64,000 nucleotides of DNA from Rhizobium sp. GN54 (GTDB taxonomy: Bacteria; Pseudomonadota; Alphaproteobacteria; Rhizobiales; Rhizobiaceae), in assembly GCF_021026345.1 (NCBI RefSeq), contig NZ_JAJNCZ010000004.1, positions 310,001-374,000 on the forward strand. The letters run 5' to 3'. The notes under the pieces are model-generated. The model was given only the letters and a program-made list of their open reading frames with translations, had not been told where the DNA came from and ran no database searches. Shown here piece after piece: positions 9,171 through 19,800 of this stretch. Each line of letters opens with the position of its first letter. Position 1 is the stretch's first letter. The position numbers and the translations under genes were made by a program.

Positions 9171-10333
9171 ATGTATACGGCCGGAATGAATTTCGGGCTC
9201 GGCGAGGACGTCGAGGCGCTGCGCGACACCGTCCGCCGGTTCGCCGCGGAGAAGATCGCGCCGATCGCCGCGGAGGTCGACCGCAGCAACGCCTTCCCGA
9301 TGCCGCTATGGCGGGAACTCGGCGATATCGGCCTGCTCGGCATCACCGCCTCGGAGGATTATGGCGGGGCGGGCATGGGCTATCTGGCCCATTGCGTGGC
9401 GATGGAGGAAATCAGCCGGGCCTCGGCCTCCATCGGCCTGTCCTACGGCGCGCACTCCAACCTCTGCGTCAACCAGATCATGCGCAACGGCTCGGACGCG
9501 CAGCGGGCGGCCTATCTGCCGAAGCTCGTTTCCGGCGAGCATGTCGGGGCGCTCGCCATGTCCGAGCCGGGCGCCGGTTCGGATGTGGTGTCGATGAAGC
9601 TCAGGGCGGAGAAGCGCGGCGACCGCTTCGTGCTGAACGGCAGCAAGATGTGGATCACCAACGGACCCGATGCGGATGTGCTCGTGGTCTATGCCAAGAC
9701 CGATCCCGATGCCGGGCCGCGGGGCATTACCGCGTTCCTGGTCGAGAAGGGGTTCAAGGGATTTTCGACCGCGCAGAAGCTCGACAAGCTCGGCATGCGC
9801 GGCTCCAACACCTGCGAACTGGTGTTCTCCGACTGCGATGTACCGGCGGAAAACGTGATGGGCGGGGAGGGGCGCGGCGTCAACGTCCTGATGTCGGGCC
9901 TCGACTATGAGCGCGTGGTCCTCTCCGGCGGCCCGCTCGGCATCATGGCCGCCTGCCTCGACGTCGTCGTGCCCTATGTGCACGAGCGCAAGCAGTTCGA
10001 GCGGCCGGTCGGCGAATTCCAGCTGATGCAGGGCAAGGTCGCCGACATGTATGTCGCGCTCAATTCCGCCCGCGCCTATGTCTATGCGGTGGCCGCCGCC
10101 TGCGACCGGGGGGAGACCGCGCGCAAGGACGCCGCCGGCTGCATCCTCTATGCGGCCGAACAGGCGACGCAGGCTGCGCTGCAGGCGATCCAGGCGCTCG
10201 GCGGCAACGGCTACATCAACGACTACCCGACCGGGCGCCTCCTGCGCGACGCCAAGCTCTACGAGATCGGCGCCGGCACCTCCGAGATCCGTCGCATGCT
10301 GATGGGACGAGAGATCTTCCAGGAGACTGCGTG

Positions 10334-10334
<1 letters not shown>
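9171..10334 (+). CDS. ivd: Isovaleryl-CoA dehydrogenase
   Basis: Oxidises isovaleryl-CoA to 3-methylcrotonyl-CoA with FAD in leucine breakdown, passing electrons to ETF. The 387-residue chain has all acyl-CoA dehydrogenase domains. The catalytic glutamate sits at the isovaleryl-type position (LDYER, E247) rather than the C-terminal site used by most relatives. Other hallmarks are [20 protein letters not shown] and a C-terminal [12 protein letters not shown] block. ATG 9171 is chosen over the in-frame GTG 9165 because GGGAGGA is 7 nt upstream and homologues begin MYTAGMNF. It overlaps mccB by 1 nt (TGATG), so the two are translationally coupled. Confidence 0.95.
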
Positions 10335-11941
<1,607 letters not shown>

Positions 11942-11960
11942 ATCCAACTGGAGGACGACC

Positions 11961-12344
11961 ATGAAACGGGAGAACATCAACGCGAAGAATGCACCGAACC
12001 CGCACGGGGGGTATTCGCAAGCGGTGAAGCTCGAGGCGTATGACCGGCTGCTCCTCGTCAGCGGCCAGATTCCGGCGGACTCCGACGACAAGGTGCCCGA
12101 CGGCTTCGAGGCGCAGGCGCGCCAGGTCTGGCGCAACGTCGACGCGCAGCTCAAGGCTGCAGGCATGGACAAGTCCAATCTCGTCAAGCTGACGACCTAT
12201 CTTGCCGACCGGCAGCACGCCACCGCCAACCGGGAACTTCGCAGCGAATATCTCGGCGCCGTCGCGCCGGCGATGACGGTGGTGATCTGCGGCATCTTCG
12301 ACGAACGGTGGATGCTGGAGGTCGAGGCGGTCGCAGCCCAGTGA
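11961..12344 (+). CDS. RidA/YjgF/UK114-family protein
   Basis: A 127-residue RidA-superfamily protein, with NPHGGYSQAVK at the N-terminal site, LVSGQIPAD, and a C-terminal EVEAVAA strand. RidA proteins hydrolyse reactive enamine/imine intermediates; the usual catalytic Arg near the C-terminus is not obvious in VVICGIFDERWMLEVEAV, where the spacing differs from archetypal RidA, so this may belong to a divergent subfamily. ATG 11961 has GGAGGA 5 nt upstream, 19 nt after mccB. It sits between the two subunits of methylcrotonyl-CoA carboxylase, so it should be co-expressed with leucine catabolism. Confidence 0.85.
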   Translation: MKRENINAKNAPNPHGGYSQAVKLEAYDRLLLVSGQIPADSDDKVPDGFEAQARQVWRNVDAQLKAAGMDKSNLVKLTTYLADRQHATANRELRSEYLGAVAPAMTVVICGIFDERWMLEVEAVAAQ

Positions 12345-12439
12345 GTGCGGTGTGACGGCAAGGCAATGGTCCGGTCCCGGGTTCGCCGGGGGCCGGGCGA
12401 CATGACGGCACCTGCAACCGGGCCTGTCCGGGAGAGACG

Positions 12440-14425
12440 ATGTTCAAGAAGATCCTCATTGCCAACCGCGGCGAGATCGCTTGCCGGATCATCCGGACGG
12501 CCCGCAAGCTCGGCATCGCCACCGTTGCGGTCTATTCGGACGCCGACCGCGCGGCGTTGCACGTGCAGATGGCCGACGAGGCCTTCCGCATCGGGCCTGC
12601 AGAGGCGGCGCGGAGCTATCTCGACAGCGGCGCGATCCTAGACGCCTGCCGGCAAAGCGGCGCCGAGGCGGTGCACCCGGGTTACGGGTTCCTCTCCGAG
12701 AACCCCGACTTTGTCGAGGCGGTGGCAGCGGCCGGGCTCGTCTTCATCGGTCCGTCGGCGCAGGCGATCCGGGCGATGGGGCTGAAGGATGCGGCCAAGG
12801 CGCTGATGGAGCAGGCGGGCGTACCCGTCGTGCCCGGCTATCACGGGGAAAACCAGGAAGCCGGGTTCCTTTCCGCACAGGCCGAGGCCATCGGTTATCC
12901 TGTGCTGATCAAGGCGCGGGCCGGCGGCGGTGGCAAGGGCATGCGGCGGGTGGACAGGCCGGCCGCCTTCGCGGCGGCGCTCGCCAGCGCCCGACGCGAG
13001 GCCGAGGCCTCGTTCGGCGACGGCCGCGTGCTGGTCGAGAAATACATGGCCAAGCCGCGGCACATCGAGGTGCAGGTGTTCGGCGACAGCCACGGCAACG
13101 TCGTCCATCTGTTCGAGCGCGACTGCTCGGCGCAGCGGCGGCACCAGAAGGTGATCGAGGAGGCGCCGGCGCCGGGGATGACGGCGGAGATGCGCGAGGC
13201 GATGGGGACGGCTGCGGTGCGCGCCGCGCAGGCGATCTCCTACAGCGGCGCGGGCACGGTCGAGTTCATCGCCGACGTCTCCGATGGGCTTCGGGCCGAC
13301 CGCTTCTTCTTCATGGAGATGAACACGCGGCTGCAGGTCGAGCATCCGGTGACGGAAGCGATCACCGGTCTCGACCTGGTCGAGTGGCAATTGCGCGTGG
13401 CCGCGGGCGAACCGCTGCCGAAGGCGCAGGCGGAGCTTGCGATCGACGGCTGGGCGTTCGAGGCGCGCCTCTATGCCGAAAATGCGGCGCGCGACTTCCT
13501 GCCCTCCACCGGCCGGCTGGCACTGTTCGACGTTCCGGGCGGCGTCCGCGTCGATTCCGGCGTGCGCGCCGGCGATGAGATCGCCGCGTTCTACGATCCG
13601 ATGATCGCCAAGGTGATCGTCCACGGCAAAGACCGCGCCGAGGCGCTCGGCCGGCTCTCGGGCGCGCTTTCGCAGTGCCGGATCGCAGGCGTCACGACCA
13701 ATGCCGGCTTTCTCGGCCGGCTCTGCCGGGAGCCGCATTTTGCGGCCGGCGATGTCGATACGGGGCTGATCGAGCGGGAGGCGGCGACGCTGCTGCCGAA
13801 CCCCTTCCCCAGTGCGCGCGTGCAGGCGCTGGCCGCGATCGCGGCACTCGGCCTGCTGGATCCTCCGGGCGAGGACGATCCCTGGCAGCGCCTGCGCGGC
13901 TTCCGGCTGTGGGGCGCTTCGTGGCAATCGGTCTTCATCGAGCAGGAGGGCCAGGCGCTGGAGGTCCGTGTCGCGGCCGCAGGCGGCCACCGCTTCGACG
14001 TCGCCGTGGGCAATCTCCGGCTCTCGCTTACGATCCGGAACGGTGCCGGGGGGAGCGTATTGGCCGATTTCGGCGATCGCAGCGTCGGGGCGACCGTCGT
14101 GCGCGACGGGCTGCAGATCACGCATTTTGCCGAGGGCGAAAGCCATGTCTTCCACGCCGAGGAAGCGGCCGGCCTGCATGGCGAGGATGAAGCCGGCGGC
14201 GACGTGCTCGTCGCGCCGATGCCGGGGCTCGTGCGTCTCGTCCAGGTGACTGCGGGGGCAGCCGTCGAACGGGGCGACCCGCTGGTGACCATGGAGGCGA
14301 TGAAGATGGAACTGGTACTGGCCGCCCCGCGCGACGGCACGGTCGAGACGGTGGCGGTGGCGGCCGGCGACCAGGTCGGCGAGGGCGCGGTGCTCCTACG
14401 ACTGGTGGAGGAGGAGCCGGAGTAA
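12440..14425 (+). CDS. mccA: Methylcrotonoyl-CoA carboxylase alpha (biotin) subunit
   Basis: The 661-residue subunit joins biotin carboxylase (about residues 1-450) to a C-terminal biotin carrier domain. Seen are the N-terminal FKKILIANRGEIA, the ATP-grasp glycine loop KARAGGGGKGMR, the MEMNTRLQVEHPVTE active-site block, and the biotinylation motif EAMKMEL, where Lys about 622 carries biotin. With MccB it forms the carboxylase of leucine degradation. GGGAGAGACG precedes the ATG, 95 nt after the RidA gene. No hydroxymethylglutaryl-CoA lyase or methylglutaconyl-CoA hydratase gene follows; a REP-like block ends the cluster. Confidence 0.95.
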   Translation: MFKKILIANRGEIACRIIRTARKLGIATVAVYSDADRAALHVQMADEAFRIGPAEAARSYLDSGAILDACRQSGAEAVHPGYGFLSENPDFVEAVAAAGLVFIGPSAQAIRAMGLKDAAKALMEQAGVPVVPGYHGENQEAGFLSAQAEAIGYPVLIKARAGGGGKGMRRVDRPAAFAAALASARREAEASFGDGRVLVEKYMAKPRHIEVQVFGDSHGNVVHLFERDCSAQRRHQKVIEEAPAPGMTAEMREAMGTAAVRAAQAISYSGAGTVEFIADVSDGLRADRFFFMEMNTRLQVEHPVTEAITGLDLVEWQLRVAAGEPLPKAQAELAIDGWAFEARLYAENAARDFLPSTGRLALFDVPGGVRVDSGVRAGDEIAAFYDPMIAKVIVHGKDRAEALGRLSGALSQCRIAGVTTNAGFLGRLCREPHFAAGDVDTGLIEREAATLLPNPFPSARVQALAAIAALGLLDPPGEDDPWQRLRGFRLWGASWQSVFIEQEGQALEVRVAAAGGHRFDVAVGNLRLSLTIRNGAGGSVLADFGDRSVGATVVRDGLQITHFAEGESHVFHAEEAAGLHGEDEAGGDVLVAPMPGLVRLVQVTAGAAVERGDPLVTMEAMKMELVLAAPRDGTVETVAVAAGDQVGEGAVLLRLVEEEPE

Positions 14426-14440
14426 GGATACCGCGATTGC

Positions 14441-14700
14441 CTCTTCTCCCCATCGGGGAGAAGAGGGATGCCGCGACGCCTCGGTCCCCCTCTCCCCGCT
14501 TGCGGGGAGAGGGCCGGGGTGAGGGGCTTTTGCTGGCCGCCTTGGCGGGGCGGACCTTCACCGGCAGTGGCGCGGGAGGTGGTAGAAGAAACGGCTTGGG
14601 GCACGGCCGCCCCTCATCCGCCTGCCGGCACCTTCTCCCCGCAGGCGGGGAGAAGGAGGGATGCCGCGACGTCTCGGCCCCCTCTCCCCGCTTGCGGGGG
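14441..14700. repeat. Composite REP-like palindrome block (two copies of a two-palindrome unit)
   Basis: Four GC-rich palindromes are arranged as two copies of one unit. Unit 1: CTCTTCTCCCC-ATC-GGGGAGAAGAG (14441-14465) and CCCTCTCCCCGC-TT-GCGGGGAGAGGG (14488-14513). Unit 2: CCTTCTCCCCGC-AG-GCGGGGAGAAGG (14631-14656) and a shortened CCCCGC-TT-GCGGGG (14686-14699). The 20-odd bases GGGATGCCGCGACG(C/T)CTCGG linking the pair in each unit are nearly identical. GTGAGGGG-type tails flank palindrome 2, and the reverse form CCCCTCATCCGCC flanks palindrome 3, so the parts are in opposite orientation. Rhizobial genomes carry many such intergenic palindromes; here it lies between convergent mccA and pbpC. 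Confidence 0.85.
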
Positions 14701-14757
14701 CTTTGCAACGGCTCTGGAAGCCGGCGTACCATCGGGCTGAAGCCGGATCCTGCGGCG

Positions 14758-16842
14758 CTATTCCACAAACACCCGCACGCTTGCGGCCCGGCCGACGGCG
14801 TCGATCACCGTCAGGGTCGAGTAGCCGGCGCCGTCGGGGGTCCATTGGGTGGTGCGGCGGCGGGAGCTTTCGGGGAGCATGCGGCCGTTGGCGAGCCAGC
14901 GGAAGGGGGCGCGGCCGCCCTGCAGCTTGAGCGCCAGCGGGGCGATGTCGCCGCCGGTGCGGGCGCCGAGTTCGACGTGGGCGCCCTCGGGCGGGTAGAC
15001 GATCTGGGGTGCGGGCTCCCGGGCGGTCGCGGCGACGAGGCCGGATGCGGTGCGGGCGAAACGGCGCAGGCCGATCGGCAGTTCCGACTGGGCGATGCGC
15101 AGGGCGCCCGCCGGCGCCCCCGGTATCGGGGTGACGGCGATGCCGGATTTCGAGAAGGCCTCGAACAGGATCGGGGCGGCTGCTTCGTAGCCGGTCAGGC
15201 CGGGGACGGCGGCGTTGTCGGCGCGGCCGACCCAGACGCCGAGCACATGCCGGCCGTCATAGCCGACCGACCAGGCATCGCGGTAGCCGTAGCTCGTGCC
15301 GGTCTTGTAGGCGATGCCGAGCCTGCGGCTGCCGCGCGGCGGCAGAACGGCGGAAAGCGTGTCGCTGACGTTCCAGGCGGCGGCCGGTTCGACCAGTGGA
15401 TCGCCGACGACGACTTCGGGCGGGTGCTCTATGCCGTTGCCGAGGCGAACCACCTTGCCCTGGTTGGCAAGCGCCGCATAGAGTTGGACCAGATCGCGCA
15501 AGGTGATGCCGGCGCCGCCGAGCGCGATGGCAAGCCCCGGCGCTTCGGCGGCGGGCAGCGCCAGGCGGACGTCGGCCCGGCGCAGCCGCACCATGAGCCG
15601 CGTCGGCCCGACGGCGTCGAGCAGCCGCACCGCGGGCACATTGAGGGACAGTTGCAGCGCCTGGCGTACGCTCACGTCGCCCTGATAGCTCATGTCGAAA
15701 TTGCGCGGCCGGTAGCCGAAGAAGTCGGCCGGGCGATCCTCGACGATCGTCTCCTGCGCCACCAGCCCCTCCTCGAAGGCGAGGCCGTAGATGAAGGGTT
15801 TCAGCGCCGAGCCGGGCGAGCGGATCTGGCGCGTCATGTCGATCCAGCCGGAGCGGGAGGCGTCGAAATAGCCGGCCGAGCCGACCTCGCCTATGATCTC
15901 GCCGGTGCGGGCGTCGGCCATGACCATGGCAACGGAGAGCTTCGGCCCGAGCCGCTCGGCGGCGCTGCGGGCAACCGCTTCCAGCGCCTGCTGCACGCCG
16001 CGGCGGATCGTCGTCTCGTGGCGCTGGCGGGCCGGGTCCTTGCGCAGCGCAAGTTCGGAAAGATGCGGCGCAAGGGCCGGGAGTTGCAGGCGGCGGATCG
16101 GGACGGCTTCGCTGCCCGCCCGCTCGGCCTCGCCCTCACCGATCACGGTCGAGACGGCCATGCGGGTGAGCACGCGTTCGCGCGCCGCTTCGGCCATCTT
16201 CGGGAAGCGATCCGGCCGGCGCCGTTCGGGCAATTGCGGCAGGGCGACGAGCAGGGCTGCCTCGGCGACCGAGAGCCGCTCCGGCTCCTTGCCGAAATAG
16301 GAGAGGCTCGCCGCACGCACGCCCTCCAGATTGCCGCCATAGGGAGCGTGGGTCAGGTAGAGGTCGAGGATCTCCGTCTTGGTCAGCCGCCGTTCGAGCT
16401 GGATCGCGCGCGCCATCTGCCGGGCCTTGGCCAGGAGCGAGCGGCCGTCGCGCGGCTCGATGAGGCGGGCGACCTGCATCGACAGCGTCGAGGCGCCGGA
16501 GACGATGCGGCCGTTGCCGACGAACTGGCCGGCGGCGCGCAGGAGTGCCAGCGGATCGACGCCGCTGTGCGCGTGGAAGCGCTGGTCCTCATAGGCGAGC
16601 AACATCCGGACGAACTGCGGATCGACGTCATCAGACGTCGTCCGCAGCCGCCAGAGGCCTTCGGAGGTCGCGAAGGCCCTGAGCAGGCGCCCGTCGGCAT
16701 CCACCACTTCGCGGGAGGTTTCCATCGCCCGTTCGATCGGCGGCGGAAAGGCCTCGTCGGCGCGGTTCAGCCCTTGCAGCAATGCCGTGCCGAGCACCGC
16801 ATTGCCGAGAAGAGCCAGTATCCCGAAGCGGAAGAGGGACAC
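14758..16842 (-). CDS. pbpC: Penicillin-binding protein 1C (class A peptidoglycan synthase)
   Basis: A bifunctional murein synthase anchored in the inner membrane by an N-terminal segment (about residues 5-24). The glycosyltransferase domain shows YEDQRFHAHSGVD (Glu about 85) and GASTLSMQVARL. The transpeptidase domain has all three motifs: SxxK at S345-K348 (in SPGSALKP), SLN at 399-401 and KTGTS at 513-517. A C-terminal PBP1C-type beta domain follows (about 600-694). At 694 residues it is slightly shorter than E. coli PbpC (about 770). Its start is 10 nt after the alpha-2-macroglobulin stop, the usual two-gene operon in which the macroglobulin is thought to protect the envelope alongside PBP1C repair. 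Confidence 0.94.
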   Translation of the reverse strand: MSLFRFGILALLGNAVLGTALLQGLNRADEAFPPPIERAMETSREVVDADGRLLRAFATSEGLWRLRTTSDDVDPQFVRMLLAYEDQRFHAHSGVDPLALLRAAGQFVGNGRIVSGASTLSMQVARLIEPRDGRSLLAKARQMARAIQLERRLTKTEILDLYLTHAPYGGNLEGVRAASLSYFGKEPERLSVAEAALLVALPQLPERRRPDRFPKMAEAARERVLTRMAVSTVIGEGEAERAGSEAVPIRRLQLPALAPHLSELALRKDPARQRHETTIRRGVQQALEAVARSAAERLGPKLSVAMVMADARTGEIIGEVGSAGYFDASRSGWIDMTRQIRSPGSALKPFIYGLAFEEGLVAQETIVEDRPADFFGYRPRNFDMSYQGDVSVRQALQLSLNVPAVRLLDAVGPTRLMVRLRRADVRLALPAAEAPGLAIALGGAGITLRDLVQLYAALANQGKVVRLGNGIEHPPEVVVGDPLVEPAAAWNVSDTLSAVLPPRGSRRLGIAYKTGTSYGYRDAWSVGYDGRHVLGVWVGRADNAAVPGLTGYEAAAPILFEAFSKSGIAVTPIPGAPAGALRIAQSELPIGLRRFARTASGLVAATAREPAPQIVYPPEGAHVELGARTGGDIAPLALKLQGGRAPFRWLANGRMLPESSRRRTTQWTPDGAGYSTLTVIDAVGRAASVRVFVE

Positions 16843-16852
16843 GGGCCGTCTC

Positions 16853-19800
16853 CTATTCCGCCAGTACCTGCATGCGGCCGGTCGCGGTCCGGGCGGCGAA
16901 CTGCGGGCGGTACATGTCCTCGACGCTCGCCGCCGGGTGGTCGTAGGTGCCCGGCGTCACTGCGCGCACGACATAGGCGAGCGTGATGTCGTCATTGCTC
17001 GAGCCCGAGCGGTCGAAGGCGGCGACGAAGCGGTCGCTGCGGAACTCGGTATGGGCGGCCTCGACCTCGCCGATCCAGTCGAAATTGGCGAGGCTGGCGC
17101 TGTTGACCAGGCTCGGATTGTCGATCTCGAGCCCTGCCGGGAGCAGGTCGGTGATCAGCACACGCGACGGCCAGGTGTTGTCCTCGTGCACCTTCAGCAC
17201 GACGACGTAGCGCTCGTTCTGGCGGGCCTCGGAGATGGTGGTCGGCTCGCCGTCGAGCGTGTAGTAGTTGCGCTCGATGACAAAGCCGTCGCCGCCGGCC
17301 GGCAGCGGCTGGACGGGGGCCGCAATCGTGGTCAGCACGGCCGAGACGGGCTCGCCGCCACGGTTGACCACCGTCACCGGCTTCTTCAGCAAGTCCTCGC
17401 CGCTCATGCGGGCGGCGTAGCGGCCGTCATGACCGGCGCCGTTCACCTCGAGCTTGAGAGAATTGTCCTGCCCCCGGATGGCGCGGGCGGCGAGCAGCAT
17501 CCAGCTCTGCTCCTGGGTGCTGGTATAGGCCCTGCGCTCCCATTCGTGCTCGACGATCCGGGCCAGTTCGGGGACGATCGCCGGCGCCGGGCGCGCCTCG
17601 GTGGCGAGTGCGAGGACGGCCGCGCCGTCGCGGAGCGCCGAGCCGTAGTCGGACCGGACCAGGCTGACATTGGTCACGTCGCCCGCCATGCGCAGCGATT
17701 GCCCGAAGATCTGGCCGGAGCGCTGCGCATCGCCATAGAGGCCGAGGGCGGCTGCGATGTGCGCCTTGGCGAGCGGGGTCGGGAATTCCGACAACCGCGT
17801 ATCCGCATAGTAGCGCAGGTCGCTGATCGCGGCCTTGCGGTTGCGGGCCAGCACGTAGAGCGCATAGGCGATCTCGTTGCCGCGCTCCTTGACGTTGTTG
17901 TCGTAGGACAGCGCGTTCTGGAGATTGTCGAGCGCCTGCACCATCGCCTGTTCCGGCACTTCGAACTTCTGCTCGCGGGCGCGGGTCAAGAAGTCGGTGA
18001 CGTAGGCATCGAGCCAGAGGTCGCCGTAGCCCGGGCCCCAGAGGCCGAAGCTACCGGAGGAGGACTGGTAGGAGAGCACGCGGTAGATCGCGTCCTGCAC
18101 CCGCTTGCCCGTCTCCACGTCGTCGGGCAGGCCGCTCTCCTTCGACAGTTCGCTGAGATAGAGCAGCGGCAAGGCGCGGCTGGTGGTCTGCTCGGCGCAG
18201 CCATAGGGGTAGCGGTCGAGCGCCATCAGCAGGGCAGGGACGTCGAAGGCGGAGGCGCGCGAGACGTTGAGCGCTGCGGAGGCGCTGCCGAGCAGGCTGT
18301 CGGCCAGCAACTGGTCGTCGATCGTGAGGCTGCTGCCGGCGGCAAGCTCCAGCACCCGCCGGGTGGTGACCGGCAGGGTGGCGGGGCGGACGGGAATGTC
18401 GAGCGATTGCTCCCAGCTTTGGCCGCTGCCGTCGGAAAGCGCGACGGTGACGGTTCCTGCGCCCACCTCGCCGCCGATCAGCGGCAGGGTCAGGTCGGTC
18501 TTGCCGCCCGCCTCCAGCCGCACGGTCTGTTCTGCACCGGTCTGTTCGATCATCACGGCGGCGTTGTGGGTGACGGCCAGTCGGTAGTCGCCGGCCGGCG
18601 CGTCGGTGTTGGCGATGTCGAGCCGGAGGCTGGCGCGGTCTCCCGGCGCCAGGAATTTCGGCAGGCTCGCCGTGACGACGACCGGGTCGCGGACGATGAC
18701 GTCGCGCTCGGCGTGACCGATCCCCTCCTTCGACCAGGCGACGGCCATGACGCGGGCGGTGCCGTTGAACTGGGGGATGTCGAAGGAGACCCTGGCCTTG
18801 CCTTCGCCGTCGAGCTTTACCGGCCCGGAGAAGAAGGCGACCAGTTTCTGCGTCGGTGGGTTGCCCTCCACCGCCGTCTGCCCGCCGTCGCCGCCGGTGC
18901 GCAGCCTGCCCGTGGCGCCGAGCGAGCCGTCGATCAGGCGGCCGTAGAGGTCGCGGATCTCCAGCCCGAGGCGGCGCTGGCCGAAATACCAACCGTCCGG
19001 ATCGGGTGCCTCGTAGCGGGTGAGGTTGAGGATGCCGACATCGACGGCTGCGACCGTGACATAGGCGTCCTCGTTCGCGCCGGCTCCGGCAACCGAGACG
19101 GAAATGTCGAGCGGCTGGCGCGGCAGGGTCTTTTCCGGGGCATCGAGGGTGACGGCGAGCTTGCGCCCGGCCGGGTCGACCTTCAGCCATTTGACGCCGA
19201 TGGCCCGCATTGGCATGCGGCTCTCCCGGGCGTCGCCGGGGCGATAGAGCGTAGCGGTGACATAGGCGCCGGCGCCCCAGTCGGCGGTGACGGGAATCTC
19301 GACCTCGCCGCCGCTGTCGCCGATTTCGGCCGTGCTGACGGAGATCAGGGTCTCGGTGCCGCTGGTCACCAGAAGTTCGCCGGCATAGCGCGAGGACACC
19401 TTGAGCTTCGCCGTCTCGCCGACCGCATAGCTCTCCTTGTCGAGGGCGATCTCGAGCGCGTCGGGCGTCTCCGTCGAAGTCGCCTCGACATACCAGCCAG
19501 CATCGAACTCGATGCTGGTCGTCGGGCCGTCCGTCGCCGCGGTCTCGACCTCCAGCCGATAGCGGCCCCAGCCGACGGGGACTGCGATGTCGGCGCCGTC
19601 CGGGCCGACGTCGATCACGCCGGCCTCGACCTGTTTGGTCGAAAGGATCGGCTCGTAGCGCCAGGACGAGCCTTCGCGATACCACTGATAGTTCCGCTCG
19701 ACGCTGAGAAGCTTCCAGGGCAGGCCCGACACCTCCTGCCTGCGGCCGTCGGGGCTCGCCACGATGACGTGGAAGCGGGCGGTCGAATTCTCGGCAACGC

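Noticed and set aside
14441..14700. CRISPR array
   Set aside because: Repeats are palindrome units in only two copies, without uniform spacers; no cas genes present.
14437..16986. An 849-codon frame through the REP-like block and opposite pbpC
   Set aside because: Begins inside the palindrome block and is antisense to a PBP1C with all catalytic motifs intact.
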